The notes: generated from the letters alone by a model not told the origin. 64,000 bases of DNA from Leptolyngbya sp. FACHB-8 (GCF_014695575.1 NZ_JACJOO010000077.1:1-64000), one strand, 5' to 3'; counted from the stretch's first letter, positions 20,104 to 29,889 are shown. Program-made: numbers and translations.

Positions 20104-21012
20104 ATGCTGATTTACGACATTCAAAATCTGGTTAAGGTTTATCCAGGGCAATCTCAGCCTGTCAACGATCGCATTACCCTCCAAATTCATCAGGGTGAAC
20201 TTTTCGGTATCTTAGGCGATAACGGGGCAGGTAAAAGCACGCTAGTACGCCAGATGGTTAATTTATTGCCGAGTAGTTCAGGGACGATCGCATTTCTGGG
20301 TAAATCGATTACGACCATTCCCAAAATTGTGCAAATGAACGTAGGCTACATGCCTCAGGAAAGCGGAGCCGTAAAAAATCTGACGATCGCAGAGAGTTTG
20401 TACTTTACTGCCCATTTACGCGGCATGAGTCGGCGAGAAGCTGGTGAGGAACGCGATCGGCTGCTGCACCAATGGAAGATGACCGAATGGCGCCATCAAC
20501 CTGCGGCTCGGCTTTCCGGTGGACAATTGCGACTCCTAAGATTAGCGGTGGCAATGGCGGGTTCTCCTCCTGTCTTGATTCTGGATGAACCCACCAATGA
20601 TCTAGATCCACAACGACGTAAATTAGTTTGGGATAACCTGCGGCAACTCAATCGCGAACAGGGAACCACGATTATTCTGATTACCCACGATGCGATCGAG
20701 GCAGAAAAAGCGATTCAGCGAGTCGGAATTTTACGCGCCGGAAAACTGGTCGCGATCGGCCGCCCAAGTGACTTGAAGCAACAGGTCGATCGAATGCTGC
20801 GTCTGGAGCTATTCTTTGAGCCTGATCGTCCTCCAATCTTGCCTCCAAACTTGGTGTGCGATCGCCATGCTCCGGGGCACTGGCGCATTTTTCTAGAATG
20901 GGATCAAGTTGAGCAAACGCTGAACGGTCTTGATCTCAAGCAGGTTGACGATTTTCGCCTCTATTCTGCCACTTTAGAAGACCTGTATTTGCACTATGCA
21001 ACTCAACCGTAG
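20104..21012 (+). CDS. ABC transporter ATP-binding protein
   Basis: Cytosolic ATPase subunit of an ABC-2-type exporter, 302 residues. The Walker A motif GDNGAGKST is near residue 39, the signature LSGGQLRLLRLA near 139, and Walker B LILDEPTNDLDP near 158, followed by a switch His in ITHDA. The C-terminal 70 residues are an accessory domain. ATG 20104 begins MLIYDIQNLVKVY; the earlier in-frame start is only a TTG. The next gene, the permease, begins 17 bases before this stop, so the two subunits are translated together. Cargo is unknown. It follows the beta-lactamase by 44 bases and may share its transcript, though no functional link is evident. Confidence 0.92.
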   Translation: MLIYDIQNLVKVYPGQSQPVNDRITLQIHQGELFGILGDNGAGKSTLVRQMVNLLPSSSGTIAFLGKSITTIPKIVQMNVGYMPQESGAVKNLTIAESLYFTAHLRGMSRREAGEERDRLLHQWKMTEWRHQPAARLSGGQLRLLRLAVAMAGSPPVLILDEPTNDLDPQRRKLVWDNLRQLNREQGTTIILITHDAIEAEKAIQRVGILRAGKLVAIGRPSDLKQQVDRMLRLELFFEPDRPPILPPNLVCDRHAPGHWRIFLEWDQVEQTLNGLDLKQVDDFRLYSATLEDLYLHYATQP

Positions 21013-21745
21013 ACCTCTACCACTCTTGCTGCAACTGTTCGATCTGCTGTGTATGGAGTTGAGTAACTGGCGGTGGTCATGGCAGGTGATGGTATTAACG
21101 GCAACCATCAGTCCCGTGTTGAGCATTATTGCGTTAGGCAGTTTTGTCACTAGAAATGATGCTGAATCACTCCATGCCATTCTCGCAGGAAGTTTGGTGA
21201 TGTCTCTCATGTTTGGCAATTTGGATAATGTGTCTTCCCGATTTGCCTATATGCGGTTCTCTGGGGCGTTGGACTATTACGCTACATTGCCGATTCGGCG
21301 ATCGCTGCTCATGGTTGCCGTTGTTCTAGCATTCTTTGTGTTGTCACTACCATCTTTGCTGGTGACAATCGTTTTTGGTGCATGGTTTCTGCATTTGTCT
21401 TTGACCATTCACCCGTTGATTCTACTGATCATTCCGCTCTGTGTCTTGCCATTGGCTGGTGTGGGAGCCGCGATCGGGGCAAATTCCCCCAGCCCCGAGG
21501 TCGGCGGGGGATTAACGCTATTGGTAACTATGCTGGCCCTGTTTGTTGGACCCGTTTTATTGCCTGCCAGTCGTCTCCCAGAAATCGTTCAAACGATCGG
21601 ATACTTTAGTCCGGCGACCTATGCGGCATCAGCGTTAAAACAAACGTTGTTAGAGCCTATGACACAGCGCGTCGTGATTGATCTGGTTGCGCTGATAGGA
21701 TTTTCGGTTCTTACTTTCTGGCTAGTGTCTCGCAAGTTAAAGTGA
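20996..21745 (+). CDS. ABC-2 type transporter permease
   Basis: Membrane subunit of 249 residues with about six hydrophobic segments, matching the ABC-2 exporter type. It starts inside the ATPase gene (17-base overlap), which indicates coupled synthesis of the two halves. Visible features include ITLLVTM-like helices in the second half, the glycine-rich GVGAAIGANSPSPEVGGG before them, and FSPATYAASALKQTLL near the end, a pattern typical of the conserved C-terminal ABC-2 motif. No periplasmic binding protein is encoded nearby, consistent with export rather than uptake. Confidence 0.88.
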   Translation: MQLNRRPLPLLLQLFDLLCMELSNWRWSWQVMVLTATISPVLSIIALGSFVTRNDAESLHAILAGSLVMSLMFGNLDNVSSRFAYMRFSGALDYYATLPIRRSLLMVAVVLAFFVLSLPSLLVTIVFGAWFLHLSLTIHPLILLIIPLCVLPLAGVGAAIGANSPSPEVGGGLTLLVTMLALFVGPVLLPASRLPEIVQTIGYFSPATYAASALKQTLLEPMTQRVVIDLVALIGFSVLTFWLVSRKLK

Positions 21746-21755
21746 ATGATAAAGG

Positions 21756-21884
21756 TTAATTTTTCAAACATGATTTAAGAACTTGAGGAACCCCTGTTTT
21801 ATTCCCGCGACGGAGAATCGCATCAATAGGATCAATCCCTGTTGCTTGAATCAAAGAATTGTTGGAATTGAATTCAATTGGCAT
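21756..21884 (-). CDS. Small protein of 42 residues, unknown
   Basis: A short minus-strand frame starting at ATG 21884 and reading MPIEFNSNNSLIQATGIDP, then DAILRRGNKTGVPQVLK near the end. The composition looks protein-like, with few rare patterns, and it could be either a small gene or the C-terminal tail of a lost one. The D1 palindrome (21911-22013) begins 27 bases upstream of its start, so an original 5' part may have been cut off there. I do not recognise a family. No ribosome site is convincing. Confidence 0.3.
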   Translation of the reverse strand: MPIEFNSNNSLIQATGIDPIDAILRRGNKTGVPQVLKSCLKN

Positions 21885-21910
21885 ACACTCTAATTCTGTA
21901 ACAGGGCTTT

Positions 21911-22013
21911 AGGAGATTTCCAGATAAGAACTTCCCCATTATTTGGGAAAAAGGCGCGGCGAAGCCGCGCCTTTTTCCCAAATAATGGGGATATTGTTTC
22001 CCAGAAATCTCCT
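21911..22013 (+). repeat. Family D hairpin element, copy D1
   Basis: A 103-base element with terminal inverted repeats AGGAGATTTC at 21911 and its complement ending at 22013. Inside, a nearly perfect stem of about 25 pairs (CCCATTATTTGGGAAAAAGG on the left arm) closes on the apex GCGAAGC. A second copy with the same ends but a different stem is at 52056-52158. It lies between two convergent units, so it may act as a bidirectional terminator. Confidence 0.8.
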
Positions 22014-22024
22014 TAGCGATCGCC

Positions 22025-23215
22025 TCAGGGATTGATCGTAAACTTGAAGACGGTTCCCTGGTCGTGGTTGCCACCCATCAAAGTCGTGCCATAGAATGTG
22101 CCGTTCTCAACTTCGACCAAGCTGTTGGGCTGGCTACCGTTGTTTCCTCTAAAGTAGCCCAGTGGAGTCATTTTTCCCTGGGGGGTGAGACGAAAGACTA
22201 TACCCGGATCAGGCGGTTCAGGACCGATCGCCGTGCCGTAAAAATTGCCGTCGCTGCCCTGAATCAGGCGATTAAATAGAAAATTGCGATCGAGGGTGGC
22301 GATCGTTGTTTTTTGTCCGTCGGGCGTTAAACGAAAGAAATTCCCGAACAGCGTCACCCCATAAAAGTTGCCGTCCTGTGCTTCCACTAAGCGGCTCGGA
22401 TAGGCATCCCGGCTCAGGTTTTCGTTTAACCCTGCGAATCGGGCGAATGGCTCTAACGCCTGATCATTGTTCAATCGAAAGATAGTAGCCGCACCATCTG
22501 CCATGTATTCTGTGCCATAAAAATTACCGTGAGTAACATAGAATTTGCCGGATCGATCCTGAATGAGATCCAGTGCCCCTGGAAATCGATCGACATTGAA
22601 ATGAATCAGGGTGGTCAGTTCTCCTGCAGGTGTCAGCCGAAAAACAGTGCCTTGCTGATGGTCGCCGCCCGTGTAGGTCGTGCTGTAGAAATTGCCGTCC
22701 TGTGCCTGCATCAGGGGACGTTGAGGACTGGAGCCATTTTTGTGATCGAACACGGCCAGCGTCGTCAATTCTCCCCCCGTGGTGACACGAAAGACTGTAC
22801 CGAATCCCTGCCCATTTGCACCACCGCCCGATGTTGTGCCATATAGATTGCCATCGCGCCCCAGAATTAGCTCGGCTTCAGGGTTGTAACCTTGAGTTTC
22901 ACCGTGGAGATGCACGATCGGCTGAATCTGTCCGTTAGGGGTGAGGCGAAAGATGACGCCAGGTCCAATTCGTCCACCTTCGGTGATGCCGTAAAAGTTG
23001 CCGTCTCTGGCTCGCACCAAGCCAAGGGGATTGCTGCCGTTGTCACCTTGAAAATGGACAATTGTCGTTACTGTTGCCGCTTCAGAATTCGAGGATGAAT
23101 TCGATTCAGCAGACGGAGGAGATGGAATAACATTGCCAGGTTGACAGGCAGAAAGACTGATACACAGACCCAGCAGAATATAAAAATGACTTTGGAGTAC
23201 AGAGCTTTTTTTCAC
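22025..23215 (-). CDS. Lipoprotein with gloVer-type tandem repeats
   Basis: Secreted protein of 396 residues. The N-terminus has a hydrophobic run and a lipobox, ISLSAC, so it should be anchored on the outer face of a membrane. The rest is seven imperfect repeats of about 50 residues, each with a (D/N)GNFYG(T/I)T core followed by GTVFRLTPxG. This matches the choice-of-anchor tandem repeat family named gloVer. Such repeats probably form a beta-propeller-like surface for binding. The function is unknown. The next gene upstream on this strand also encodes an exported protein, ten bases away, so the three exported proteins at 22.0-24.4 kb may form one unit. Confidence 0.8.
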   Translation of the reverse strand: MKKSSVLQSHFYILLGLCISLSACQPGNVIPSPPSAESNSSSNSEAATVTTIVHFQGDNGSNPLGLVRARDGNFYGITEGGRIGPGVIFRLTPNGQIQPIVHLHGETQGYNPEAELILGRDGNLYGTTSGGGANGQGFGTVFRVTTGGELTTLAVFDHKNGSSPQRPLMQAQDGNFYSTTYTGGDHQQGTVFRLTPAGELTTLIHFNVDRFPGALDLIQDRSGKFYVTHGNFYGTEYMADGAATIFRLNNDQALEPFARFAGLNENLSRDAYPSRLVEAQDGNFYGVTLFGNFFRLTPDGQKTTIATLDRNFLFNRLIQGSDGNFYGTAIGPEPPDPGIVFRLTPQGKMTPLGYFRGNNGSQPNSLVEVENGTFYGTTLMGGNHDQGTVFKFTINP

Positions 23216-23224
23216 AAACTAATA

Positions 23225-23977
23225 TTACTGAGAGAACAACGTCGAGATATTCCCGCGAAATGGGGGTTCCGTACAAGTTGCTCCATCTTGACAAGAGAGA
23301 TTCGCTTCAAAGGAACGATGATCTATCCATTTGAAGCTGCTTAAATCAACCGTTGCCGCTGTTTGCTCAAACATTTTGGATTCTCCCGTCTGTAAGTCGA
23401 GCGCGACAAACCAGGACACACCTTCCATAGATTCAACAAACAGGGCATACCGTTCATCACCCGTCCACTGCACCCAATTTAGCCCACCATATTTCGCAAT
23501 ATCAATTTTCCGAGCAGTTCCCGCCTGGCGATCGGCCAGAAACACCGACCAGCACAGTCCCGATTCAGCCGTCGCATCTTCACAGGCCTTCACAATATTA
23601 AATCTGCCCGATGGAGACACATCAGAAACAATCAGCCGTTGAGCATAGGTGATGTCACCATTACTCACATAGCTAACGGGAATCTCGGTCAGCAAAATCT
23701 TGTCTTGATATAACAGCCTGCCGTCTTCGGTGAATGCTAGCCCCTGCGCGGATTCGCCCTTTAAAATCTCGGCCCATTCCTGTACTCCTGCCATCTTTGG
23801 TAGCGCTGGGGAATCGGCGGGTGTGGGAGCGGAGGTATCAACGGTTTCAGGACTGGGTGAAGGGACTTGAGATTGTGGCTGGGATTTTGTGGCGGTGCAT
23901 CCGGCGATCGCACTAGTCACCATCCAGCATCCAATCACACAGGCAATGAATTGTTTTTTGCTACAATTAAAGTTCAT
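23225..23977 (-). CDS. Exported lipoprotein of unknown function
   Basis: Protein of 250 residues with an N-terminal signal: a basic start, a hydrophobic run and the lipobox-like AIAGC near residue 27. A Pro/Ser/Thr-rich linker (about 32-60) follows. The remaining 190 residues look beta-rich (LLYQDKILLTEI, YALFVESMEGVSWFVAL) and contain cysteine pairs, for example KACEDATAESGLC and LSCQDGATC, suggesting disulfides outside the cytosol. I do not recognise the family. It lies between the gloVer protein (ten-base gap) and a small secreted protein (19-base gap) on the same strand. Confidence 0.65.
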   Translation of the reverse strand: MNFNCSKKQFIACVIGCWMVTSAIAGCTATKSQPQSQVPSPSPETVDTSAPTPADSPALPKMAGVQEWAEILKGESAQGLAFTEDGRLLYQDKILLTEIPVSYVSNGDITYAQRLIVSDVSPSGRFNIVKACEDATAESGLCWSVFLADRQAGTARKIDIAKYGGLNWVQWTGDERYALFVESMEGVSWFVALDLQTGESKMFEQTAATVDLSSFKWIDHRSFEANLSCQDGATCTEPPFRGNISTLFSQ

Positions 23978-23995
23978 CTGATTTCGCTCAACAAG

Positions 23996-24373
23996 TTAGA
24001 GTAAGTCAATACGGCTATCGTGAATCCAGCAGTTGCCATCAGGATTGTGAAACCAGGATTCACCATTGTTATCCACCTGACGGCGATCGATTTCAATGAA
24101 GGAATTGCCCGAAAAACGAGTCGCCACTCTACCCCAGGGCGCAACGCGGCAGTTTGATTGCTCCTGCTCATTGCCTGCAATTTTTCCCATCCGGGGAAAG
24201 ACATCGGCATCATCGGGCAAATTGTCGCGTTCGTGGTAAATATTATCTGAAGGAACTGGGTTAGAGTCGGGCGATCGTTGAGCTACAGTCGGCATCTGCA
24301 CGGCGATCGCAACACCTAAAGCCGCGCTGCTCCAGAGAAATGTTTTAAGCAAGGAGCTGAATGTTTGCTGCAT
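23996..24373 (-). CDS. Small secreted protein, SH3-like
   Basis: Protein of 125 residues with an N-terminal signal peptide (hydrophobic LLKTFLWSSAALGVAIAVQM then TVAQ). The C-terminal half reads like a bacterial SH3-type beta barrel, with RVATRFSGNSFIEIDRRQ, then ESWFHNPDGNCWIHDSRID at the end, and two cysteines that could form a disulfide. It is first in a run of three exported proteins on this strand. The SH3 assignment is a pattern judgement, not a search result. Confidence 0.6.
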   Translation of the reverse strand: MQQTFSSLLKTFLWSSAALGVAIAVQMPTVAQRSPDSNPVPSDNIYHERDNLPDDADVFPRMGKIAGNEQEQSNCRVAPWGRVATRFSGNSFIEIDRRQVDNNGESWFHNPDGNCWIHDSRIDLL

Positions 24374-24700
24374 GATTTCAATCCATGTTACTCAAATTTA
24401 CTCAGAAGATCAGTTGGGAAGCCTCAGCATATATGATTTCAAATTTGAAACTGAGGTTTCCGATTTAATAACAATTGCCCTTTCGAGTGCCTCAATCTGG
24501 GCTGTAGATTAGTCTTCTCCTAACCTTTGTCTTACAACCAAGATAAGCAAACTGCCCTACTACTTTGGGTTTTGTGCAAGAAATTACACAGGACTCCTCA
24601 CCTTCAACGCTTAGATTTGATAGGAGCCTTGGAAACATCGGGAAAAGTTCAGGGGGCATTTGAAGTAAGAATTGTGTGGGCTTGAGGCGGTTTAGAAAGC
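24374..24700. other. Divergent intergenic region with a palindrome
   Basis: The 327 bases separate divergent genes and should hold both promoters. A perfect 14-base palindrome, TTTCAAATTTGAAA, lies at 24437-24450, flanked by CCTCAG at 24422 and CTGAGG at 24451, so the symmetry is longer than the core. It could be an operator for the exported-protein genes on the left. I see no gene, and no clear promoter boxes I would defend. Confidence 0.4.
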
Positions 24701-25996
24701 ATGAGAGAAGCCGAATTTAAGGTTGTTTTTGAAGAGCTGACACCAAAGCAACGTAAGGTCTTACAGCGGTTCTTGGCAGCCGAGACCGACGAAGCAATTG
24801 CCTCTGCTCTGTATTTAGAACCCTCGACCATTCGTCGTCATATCGCTAATATTTGTAAAGCCTTTGGATTAAATAATGCGGAGGGAGAACATTATTCCTA
24901 CCGAGATGAATTAATTGAGTTGTTCGCGCACCATCGACCCGAACTCGTGAATCCAGAATTAGTTTACCGGGGGAAGTTGGCGAATTTAGAATTCCCCGGT
25001 AGTCCCCTCACTTTGAAGTCACCGTTTTATGTGGAACGCCCTCCCATTGAGGAACAATGCCTTCAGGAAATTTGCAAACCAGGCAGCTTAGTTCGGATTC
25101 GTGCTCCACAGTACATGGGTAAAACCTCTCTACTGCATCGAATTCTGGCGAGGGCTAGCGAGATGAATTACGCGACAGTGCGACTCAACCTGCGGCAAGC
25201 AGAGGCGGCAGTTGCGGCTGATTTAGACACCTTTTTGCGCTGGTTTTGTGTGAACCTCAGCCGCAAGCTAAATTTACCCGGACAACTCGATGAGTATTGG
25301 GATGGCGATCGCTTCGGCAGCCTGGTCAGTTGCACGACCTATTTCCAATCTTGCATATTAGAGCAATTGCATCAAAATTTAGTTTTGGGACTGGATGAGG
25401 TCGATTGGCTCTTTGAATTTCCCCCCGTTGCTCAAGGATTTTTTGCCCTGCTACGAAGCTGGCACGAGGAAGCCAATAACTTAGACATATGGCAACGCCT
25501 GCGCCTCGTTGTTGCACATTCAACTGAAGTTTATATCTCGCTCAACCTCAACCAGTCTCCCTTCAATGTGGGGTTGCCCATTCGACTACCCGAACTTTCG
25601 TTGATACAGGTACAGGGATTGGCAAAGCAGTATGGTTGGCACAGTTCAACTCAAGCTGTGCAATCGCTGGTTTCAATGGTTGGTGGTCATCCCTACCTGT
25701 TGCAGTTGGCATTCTATCATTTACAACAGGGGATGCCGTTGGAGCACTTGCTGCAAACGGCTCCAACTCAAGCGGGGATTTATCGGGACCATCTCCGTCG
25801 CCACTGGCAGATGTTGCAAGACCACCCAGAGCTACAAACGGCCCTTGATCTCGCCATGGTCGAGGAATCCCGGGGAATTTCTCTCGATCCCGTTCTCGCC
25901 TATAAGCTTGAAAGTTCGGGCTTGATCAAACTGGAGGGAAATCAAGCCAGGCTCAGCTGTGAACTCTATCGACAATACTTTAGCGATCGCTTATAA
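24701..25996 (+). CDS. AAA-like domain protein with N-terminal helix-turn-helix
   Basis: Protein of 431 residues. Residues 1-70 form a LuxR/GerE-like helix-turn-helix (LTPKQRKVLQRFLAAETDEA then SALYLEPSTIRRHIANICKA). After a linker comes a large AAA-like ATPase domain of the type common in cyanobacteria (PF14516-like): the P-loop region reads QYMGKTSLL, and Walker B is LVLGLDEVDWLF. The 'MGKTSL' P-loop is characteristic of that group. Such proteins are thought to be STAND-type signal switches; no target can be named. It is followed after 95 bases by a larger protein with the same ATPase domain, so the two may be functionally linked. Confidence 0.78.
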   Translation: MREAEFKVVFEELTPKQRKVLQRFLAAETDEAIASALYLEPSTIRRHIANICKAFGLNNAEGEHYSYRDELIELFAHHRPELVNPELVYRGKLANLEFPGSPLTLKSPFYVERPPIEEQCLQEICKPGSLVRIRAPQYMGKTSLLHRILARASEMNYATVRLNLRQAEAAVAADLDTFLRWFCVNLSRKLNLPGQLDEYWDGDRFGSLVSCTTYFQSCILEQLHQNLVLGLDEVDWLFEFPPVAQGFFALLRSWHEEANNLDIWQRLRLVVAHSTEVYISLNLNQSPFNVGLPIRLPELSLIQVQGLAKQYGWHSSTQAVQSLVSMVGGHPYLLQLAFYHLQQGMPLEHLLQTAPTQAGIYRDHLRRHWQMLQDHPELQTALDLAMVEESRGISLDPVLAYKLESSGLIKLEGNQARLSCELYRQYFSDRL

Positions 25997-26091
25997 CCTA
26001 TTGAATCCTGTTCAAGTTCCTGCACAAACCACGCAGAAGGTTGAATGCGTCTCTAAGGTGAAAGTGCATACTTCATTCAGGTTTGATCACA

Positions 26092-29000
26092 ATGGTCAGT
26101 TACGAGTATCAAGTAGGTGGAAGCCTGCGAGTGGATGCACCAAGCTATGTTGAACGGCAAGCTGACCATGAGCTGTACGATGCTTTGAAAGCAGGACAGT
26201 TTTGCTATGTGTTTAACTGTCGGCAAATGGGTAAATCGAGCCTGCGAGTGCGGGTCATGCACCGTTTGCGATCGCAGGGATTTTGCTGTATTGCGATCGA
26301 CATGACCCGCATTGGCAGCGAACACCTGACGCCTCATCAGTGGTATGAACGGGTGATTTCAGAACTCTGGCGGGGAGCTAATTTATTAGGCAAAGTTAAT
26401 CTCAAAGCCTGGTTAGATGAGCATCAAAATCTTAGCCCTGTACAATTGCTCGATCGCTTTATTGACCGTGTTTTACTGGTACAGCTAGTCGATCAACCCA
26501 TTGTCATCTTCATTGATGAGATCGATACGGTTCTCAGCCTGGAGTTTTCAATTAACGACTTCTTCGCACTCATTCGCTCGTATTACAACCAGAGAGCTGA
26601 CCAACCTATCTACGATCGCCTTACCTTTTGCTTATTGGGTGTAACAACACCTTCAGATTTGGTAAAAGACAAAACGAGAACGCCATTCAACATTGGCGAA
26701 GCGATCGCTCTTCATGGCTTTCAGTTTGAGGAAGCTCAAGCGTTAGTTCCCGGGTTAATGAATCATGTCAATGATCCATCGTCCGTCTTGAAAGAGATTC
26801 TAGGATGGACCGGAGGACAACCTTTTCTAACGCAAAAGATTTGTCGTTTGATTGTCACAAAACAAGACCAAAGATCTTTCAAGTTTTCAGCAACACAACT
26901 GATTCAAGAACACGTTGTACACAACTGGGAATCTCAGGATGAACCAGAACATCTGAGAACCATTCGCGATCGCCTTTTGCGAGATGAAACGCAAGCAGGG
27001 CGATTGCTTGGGCTTTACCAACAGGTGCTAGCCAGTACGGATGAGAGCCTTCCTTCACTGGTATCTCAAATTCCATCCGATGACTCACCAGAACAGGTGG
27101 AACTGCGGTTATCGGGATTGGTGATCAAAGAAAAAGGTTTACTTTGTGTCGCCAATCGTATTTACCGAAACACCTTTAACAGTCATTGGGTTGAAACAGA
27201 ATTGGGGAAACTCCGCATTTATTACGACTCGCTGCGAGCCTGGTTTGCGTCTCACTGTCGGGATGAATCGCATTTACTGCGAGGACAAACCTTGCGAGAA
27301 GCAATGGCATGGTCAGCCGGTAAGCACTTGGGAAATCAGGATTATCAATTTTTAGCGGCCAGTCAGGAAGCAGAAAACCGCAAGATTCAGCTTGAGAAGT
27401 TAGAAACCCAAATTCAGCTTGAAACGGAACAGCAAGAAAAAAAAGCCATTGCGCGTGCGAGAGAAATTTTGGCATCGGCGCATCAAAAAGCTCAAAAACG
27501 GATCCGAATTGGGTCTCTCGTGCTCACCGCTTCTTTAATAGGGGCAGCGATCGCTGCGGCATTCACCAACACTGCATTCCAAAAACAACGAGCCGCCCAG
27601 ATCGGCACGCAACTGGAGCGAGAAGGAGTCAGCATCTTACGCCAATTTGAAACCAATCAAGTGGGTTCTTTAGTCGCTGCCATGGAAGCAGGGCAAACAC
27701 TAAGGACATTGGTTAAAGCAGATCAACCCGTTACTGATTATCCTGCAACTAGCCCAGTTTTGGCGCTCCAGACAATCCTGGACACCATTCATGAGCAGAA
27801 TGTTCTACGACTGCCCGGAGGCTACCGGGTGGCACGTTTCAGCCCGGATGGAGAACTTTTCGTGACAGCTGCCGATCGCAATTCTCCTAAGTTATGGAAT
27901 ATGCGAGGAGAGCTGATTGCTCAACTGAACAATCATGGGGAGATTATGTATGCGCTGCAGTTTAGCCCGGATGGAAATTATCTGGCGACTAGCGGTTATG
28001 ATGGCATCGTTATTCTGTGGAACCGCCAGGGTCAGCAGATTCGATCGTTTCAAGCCACAACCAACGAACCCATTTCAGATGTCCAGTTCAGCCCGGATGG
28101 AAACTATTTAGTAACGGCTGGTTTCCAAACGGCCACCATTTGGACAACAGAAGGAAAGCAAATTGCAAAACTAAAAGGGCATGAAGGTTCAGTACATCGC
28201 GTATTGTTCAGCCCGAGGGGCGATCGCCTTGTTTTAGCCGATGAACGCGGCAAACTTTATCTGTGGACGCTGGAGGGGCAGCGTTTAGCATCCATGCCTG
28301 GGCATGACGGTAGCATAACGACATTGCAGTGGAGCCCTGATGGTGAGCAATTGCTGTCGATTGGTGGATTTTCTAACTCGGTCAAGCTCTGGGCATCCAG
28401 TGGACAATTACTCAGGCAATTACGAACTGCTAAAAGCTTTATCACAGCGCAATTTACGCCAGATGGAAATCGCATCGCTACGGTGATCAATGATGGCACT
28501 GTCGATATCTGGAGTGTACAAGGTGAGATGATTCGTACACTCAACTCCTCATCCAACATGATAGATGTACACTTCGATGGCAATGGTCAAGTGGCGACCG
28601 CGGACATGAATGGCAGCATTCGCATTTGGAACTTAGATGGAGCCTTAATCACAGAGCTAAAAGGTCATCAGGGTAGCATTCTTGACCAATGGTTTAGCCC
28701 CAACGGCGATCGCCTGGTAACCCTTGGAGTGGATGGAACGGTTAGAGTCTGGAATTTACAAACGGCTCCACAACGTCGAATCCAACTAATTTCTGGTAGA
28801 ACGAACCAGGCAGAGTTAAGCCCAGAGGGAGAACTTTTTGCAACGATCGATGATGATGCGATCGCTCGGTTATGGAATGTGGATGGAAGGTTAATTAAAG
28901 AGTTCAGAAGACCGCTGAACCCATTGCAAAAAACACCCTATGTTTCACAATCAATCGCAAGATTTAGCCGTGATGGACGTTTTTTAGTGACAGTTAGCAC

Positions 29001-29889
29001 TAACAATAGCATTCAGATCTGGAATCGAGAGGGTGAATTAATTACAAACATCCAAGGGCTGTGGAGTCAGGTAATTGATCTGCATTTTAGTCCTGATGGG
29101 CAGCAATTCGTTACGCCAACCATCGATGGGCCTACCTATATTTGGAATTTTCAAGGGCAAAAGTTAGCAGAATTAAAGGGCGATCGCGATCACAATTTAA
29201 TTTCACGAGCGCAGTTTAGCCCCAGTGGAGAATTTGTTGCGACTCTCTCACCAAACGGAGAATTACGTCTATGGACAGCCACAGGAACCCGCATTACCGG
29301 CTGGCAGGTTTCCTCTCAAAGTGCCCATGTCTTGCAATTTAGCCCCGACGGCCAATCCATTGCGACAGCGGGTGAAGATGGAAGCATTCGATTGTGGAAT
29401 CTCAAAGGACAATTGCTTCAGGAATTCAAAGGGCATGCTTCAGTGACGCAATCGGTTCAATTCACCCCAAATGGTCAGTATCTAGTCACCGATGGCGTAG
29501 ACGGAACCGCTAAAATTTGGTCTATTCAAGGGCAACTCGTCACGGAGTTGAGAGGGCATCAGGGACCCATTTATCAACTCAAGGTAAGTCCAGCAGGCGA
29601 TCGCGTTGTAACCCTAACAGTGGATGGGATCCTTCGATTGTGGACGCTTCAGGGCCAGCTTCTGGGTGAGTTCAAAAATCCGCAGGGCATAGCTGGCTTT
29701 TGGTTTAGTGGGGAGGGTCAGCAGTTAACTGCCGTCCGACAGGATGGCACAATCAAGACGTGGAATGTTGATGACTTGGAGCCTCTTATGAAACAGGGAT
29801 GTGATTGGCTCCAGAGTTACTTTGTCAGCCACCCAGACGCGCTTCAAAGGCTGTCAATTTGCCAAGCGACTACTCCTCTAAATAAATGA
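26092..29889 (+). CDS. AAA-like ATPase with C-terminal WD40 repeats
   Basis: Protein of 1265 residues. The N-terminal AAA-like domain (about 1-330) has a P-loop in FNCRQMGKSSLR and Walker B IVIFIDEIDTVL. A helical linker contains a coiled coil and a hydrophobic segment near residues 471-492 (LVLTASLIGAAIAAAF) that may span a membrane. From about 560 to 1240 there are roughly 15 WD40 units, each with an FSPDGxxxxT core and ending in (L/I)W, which would form two propellers. The architecture is that of STAND NTPases, where the repeats sense and the ATPase switches. ATG 26092 is the first ATG; the earlier in-frame codon is TTG. Ligand and output are unknown. Confidence 0.88.
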   Translation: MVSYEYQVGGSLRVDAPSYVERQADHELYDALKAGQFCYVFNCRQMGKSSLRVRVMHRLRSQGFCCIAIDMTRIGSEHLTPHQWYERVISELWRGANLLGKVNLKAWLDEHQNLSPVQLLDRFIDRVLLVQLVDQPIVIFIDEIDTVLSLEFSINDFFALIRSYYNQRADQPIYDRLTFCLLGVTTPSDLVKDKTRTPFNIGEAIALHGFQFEEAQALVPGLMNHVNDPSSVLKEILGWTGGQPFLTQKICRLIVTKQDQRSFKFSATQLIQEHVVHNWESQDEPEHLRTIRDRLLRDETQAGRLLGLYQQVLASTDESLPSLVSQIPSDDSPEQVELRLSGLVIKEKGLLCVANRIYRNTFNSHWVETELGKLRIYYDSLRAWFASHCRDESHLLRGQTLREAMAWSAGKHLGNQDYQFLAASQEAENRKIQLEKLETQIQLETEQQEKKAIARAREILASAHQKAQKRIRIGSLVLTASLIGAAIAAAFTNTAFQKQRAAQIGTQLEREGVSILRQFETNQVGSLVAAMEAGQTLRTLVKADQPVTDYPATSPVLALQTILDTIHEQNVLRLPGGYRVARFSPDGELFVTAADRNSPKLWNMRGELIAQLNNHGEIMYALQFSPDGNYLATSGYDGIVILWNRQGQQIRSFQATTNEPISDVQFSPDGNYLVTAGFQTATIWTTEGKQIAKLKGHEGSVHRVLFSPRGDRLVLADERGKLYLWTLEGQRLASMPGHDGSITTLQWSPDGEQLLSIGGFSNSVKLWASSGQLLRQLRTAKSFITAQFTPDGNRIATVINDGTVDIWSVQGEMIRTLNSSSNMIDVHFDGNGQVATADMNGSIRIWNLDGALITELKGHQGSILDQWFSPNGDRLVTLGVDGTVRVWNLQTAPQRRIQLISGRTNQAELSPEGELFATIDDDAIARLWNVDGRLIKEFRRPLNPLQKTPYVSQSIARFSRDGRFLVTVSTNNSIQIWNREGELITNIQGLWSQVIDLHFSPDGQQFVTPTIDGPTYIWNFQGQKLAELKGDRDHNLISRAQFSPSGEFVATLSPNGELRLWTATGTRITGWQVSSQSAHVLQFSPDGQSIATAGEDGSIRLWNLKGQLLQEFKGHASVTQSVQFTPNGQYLVTDGVDGTAKIWSIQGQLVTELRGHQGPIYQLKVSPAGDRVVTLTVDGILRLWTLQGQLLGEFKNPQGIAGFWFSGEGQQLTAVRQDGTIKTWNVDDLEPLMKQGCDWLQSYFVSHPDALQRLSICQATTPLNK

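Noticed and set aside
27800-29800. Direct DNA repeats in the WD40 gene
   Set aside because: They are explained by the repeated WD40 protein units and are not separate DNA elements.
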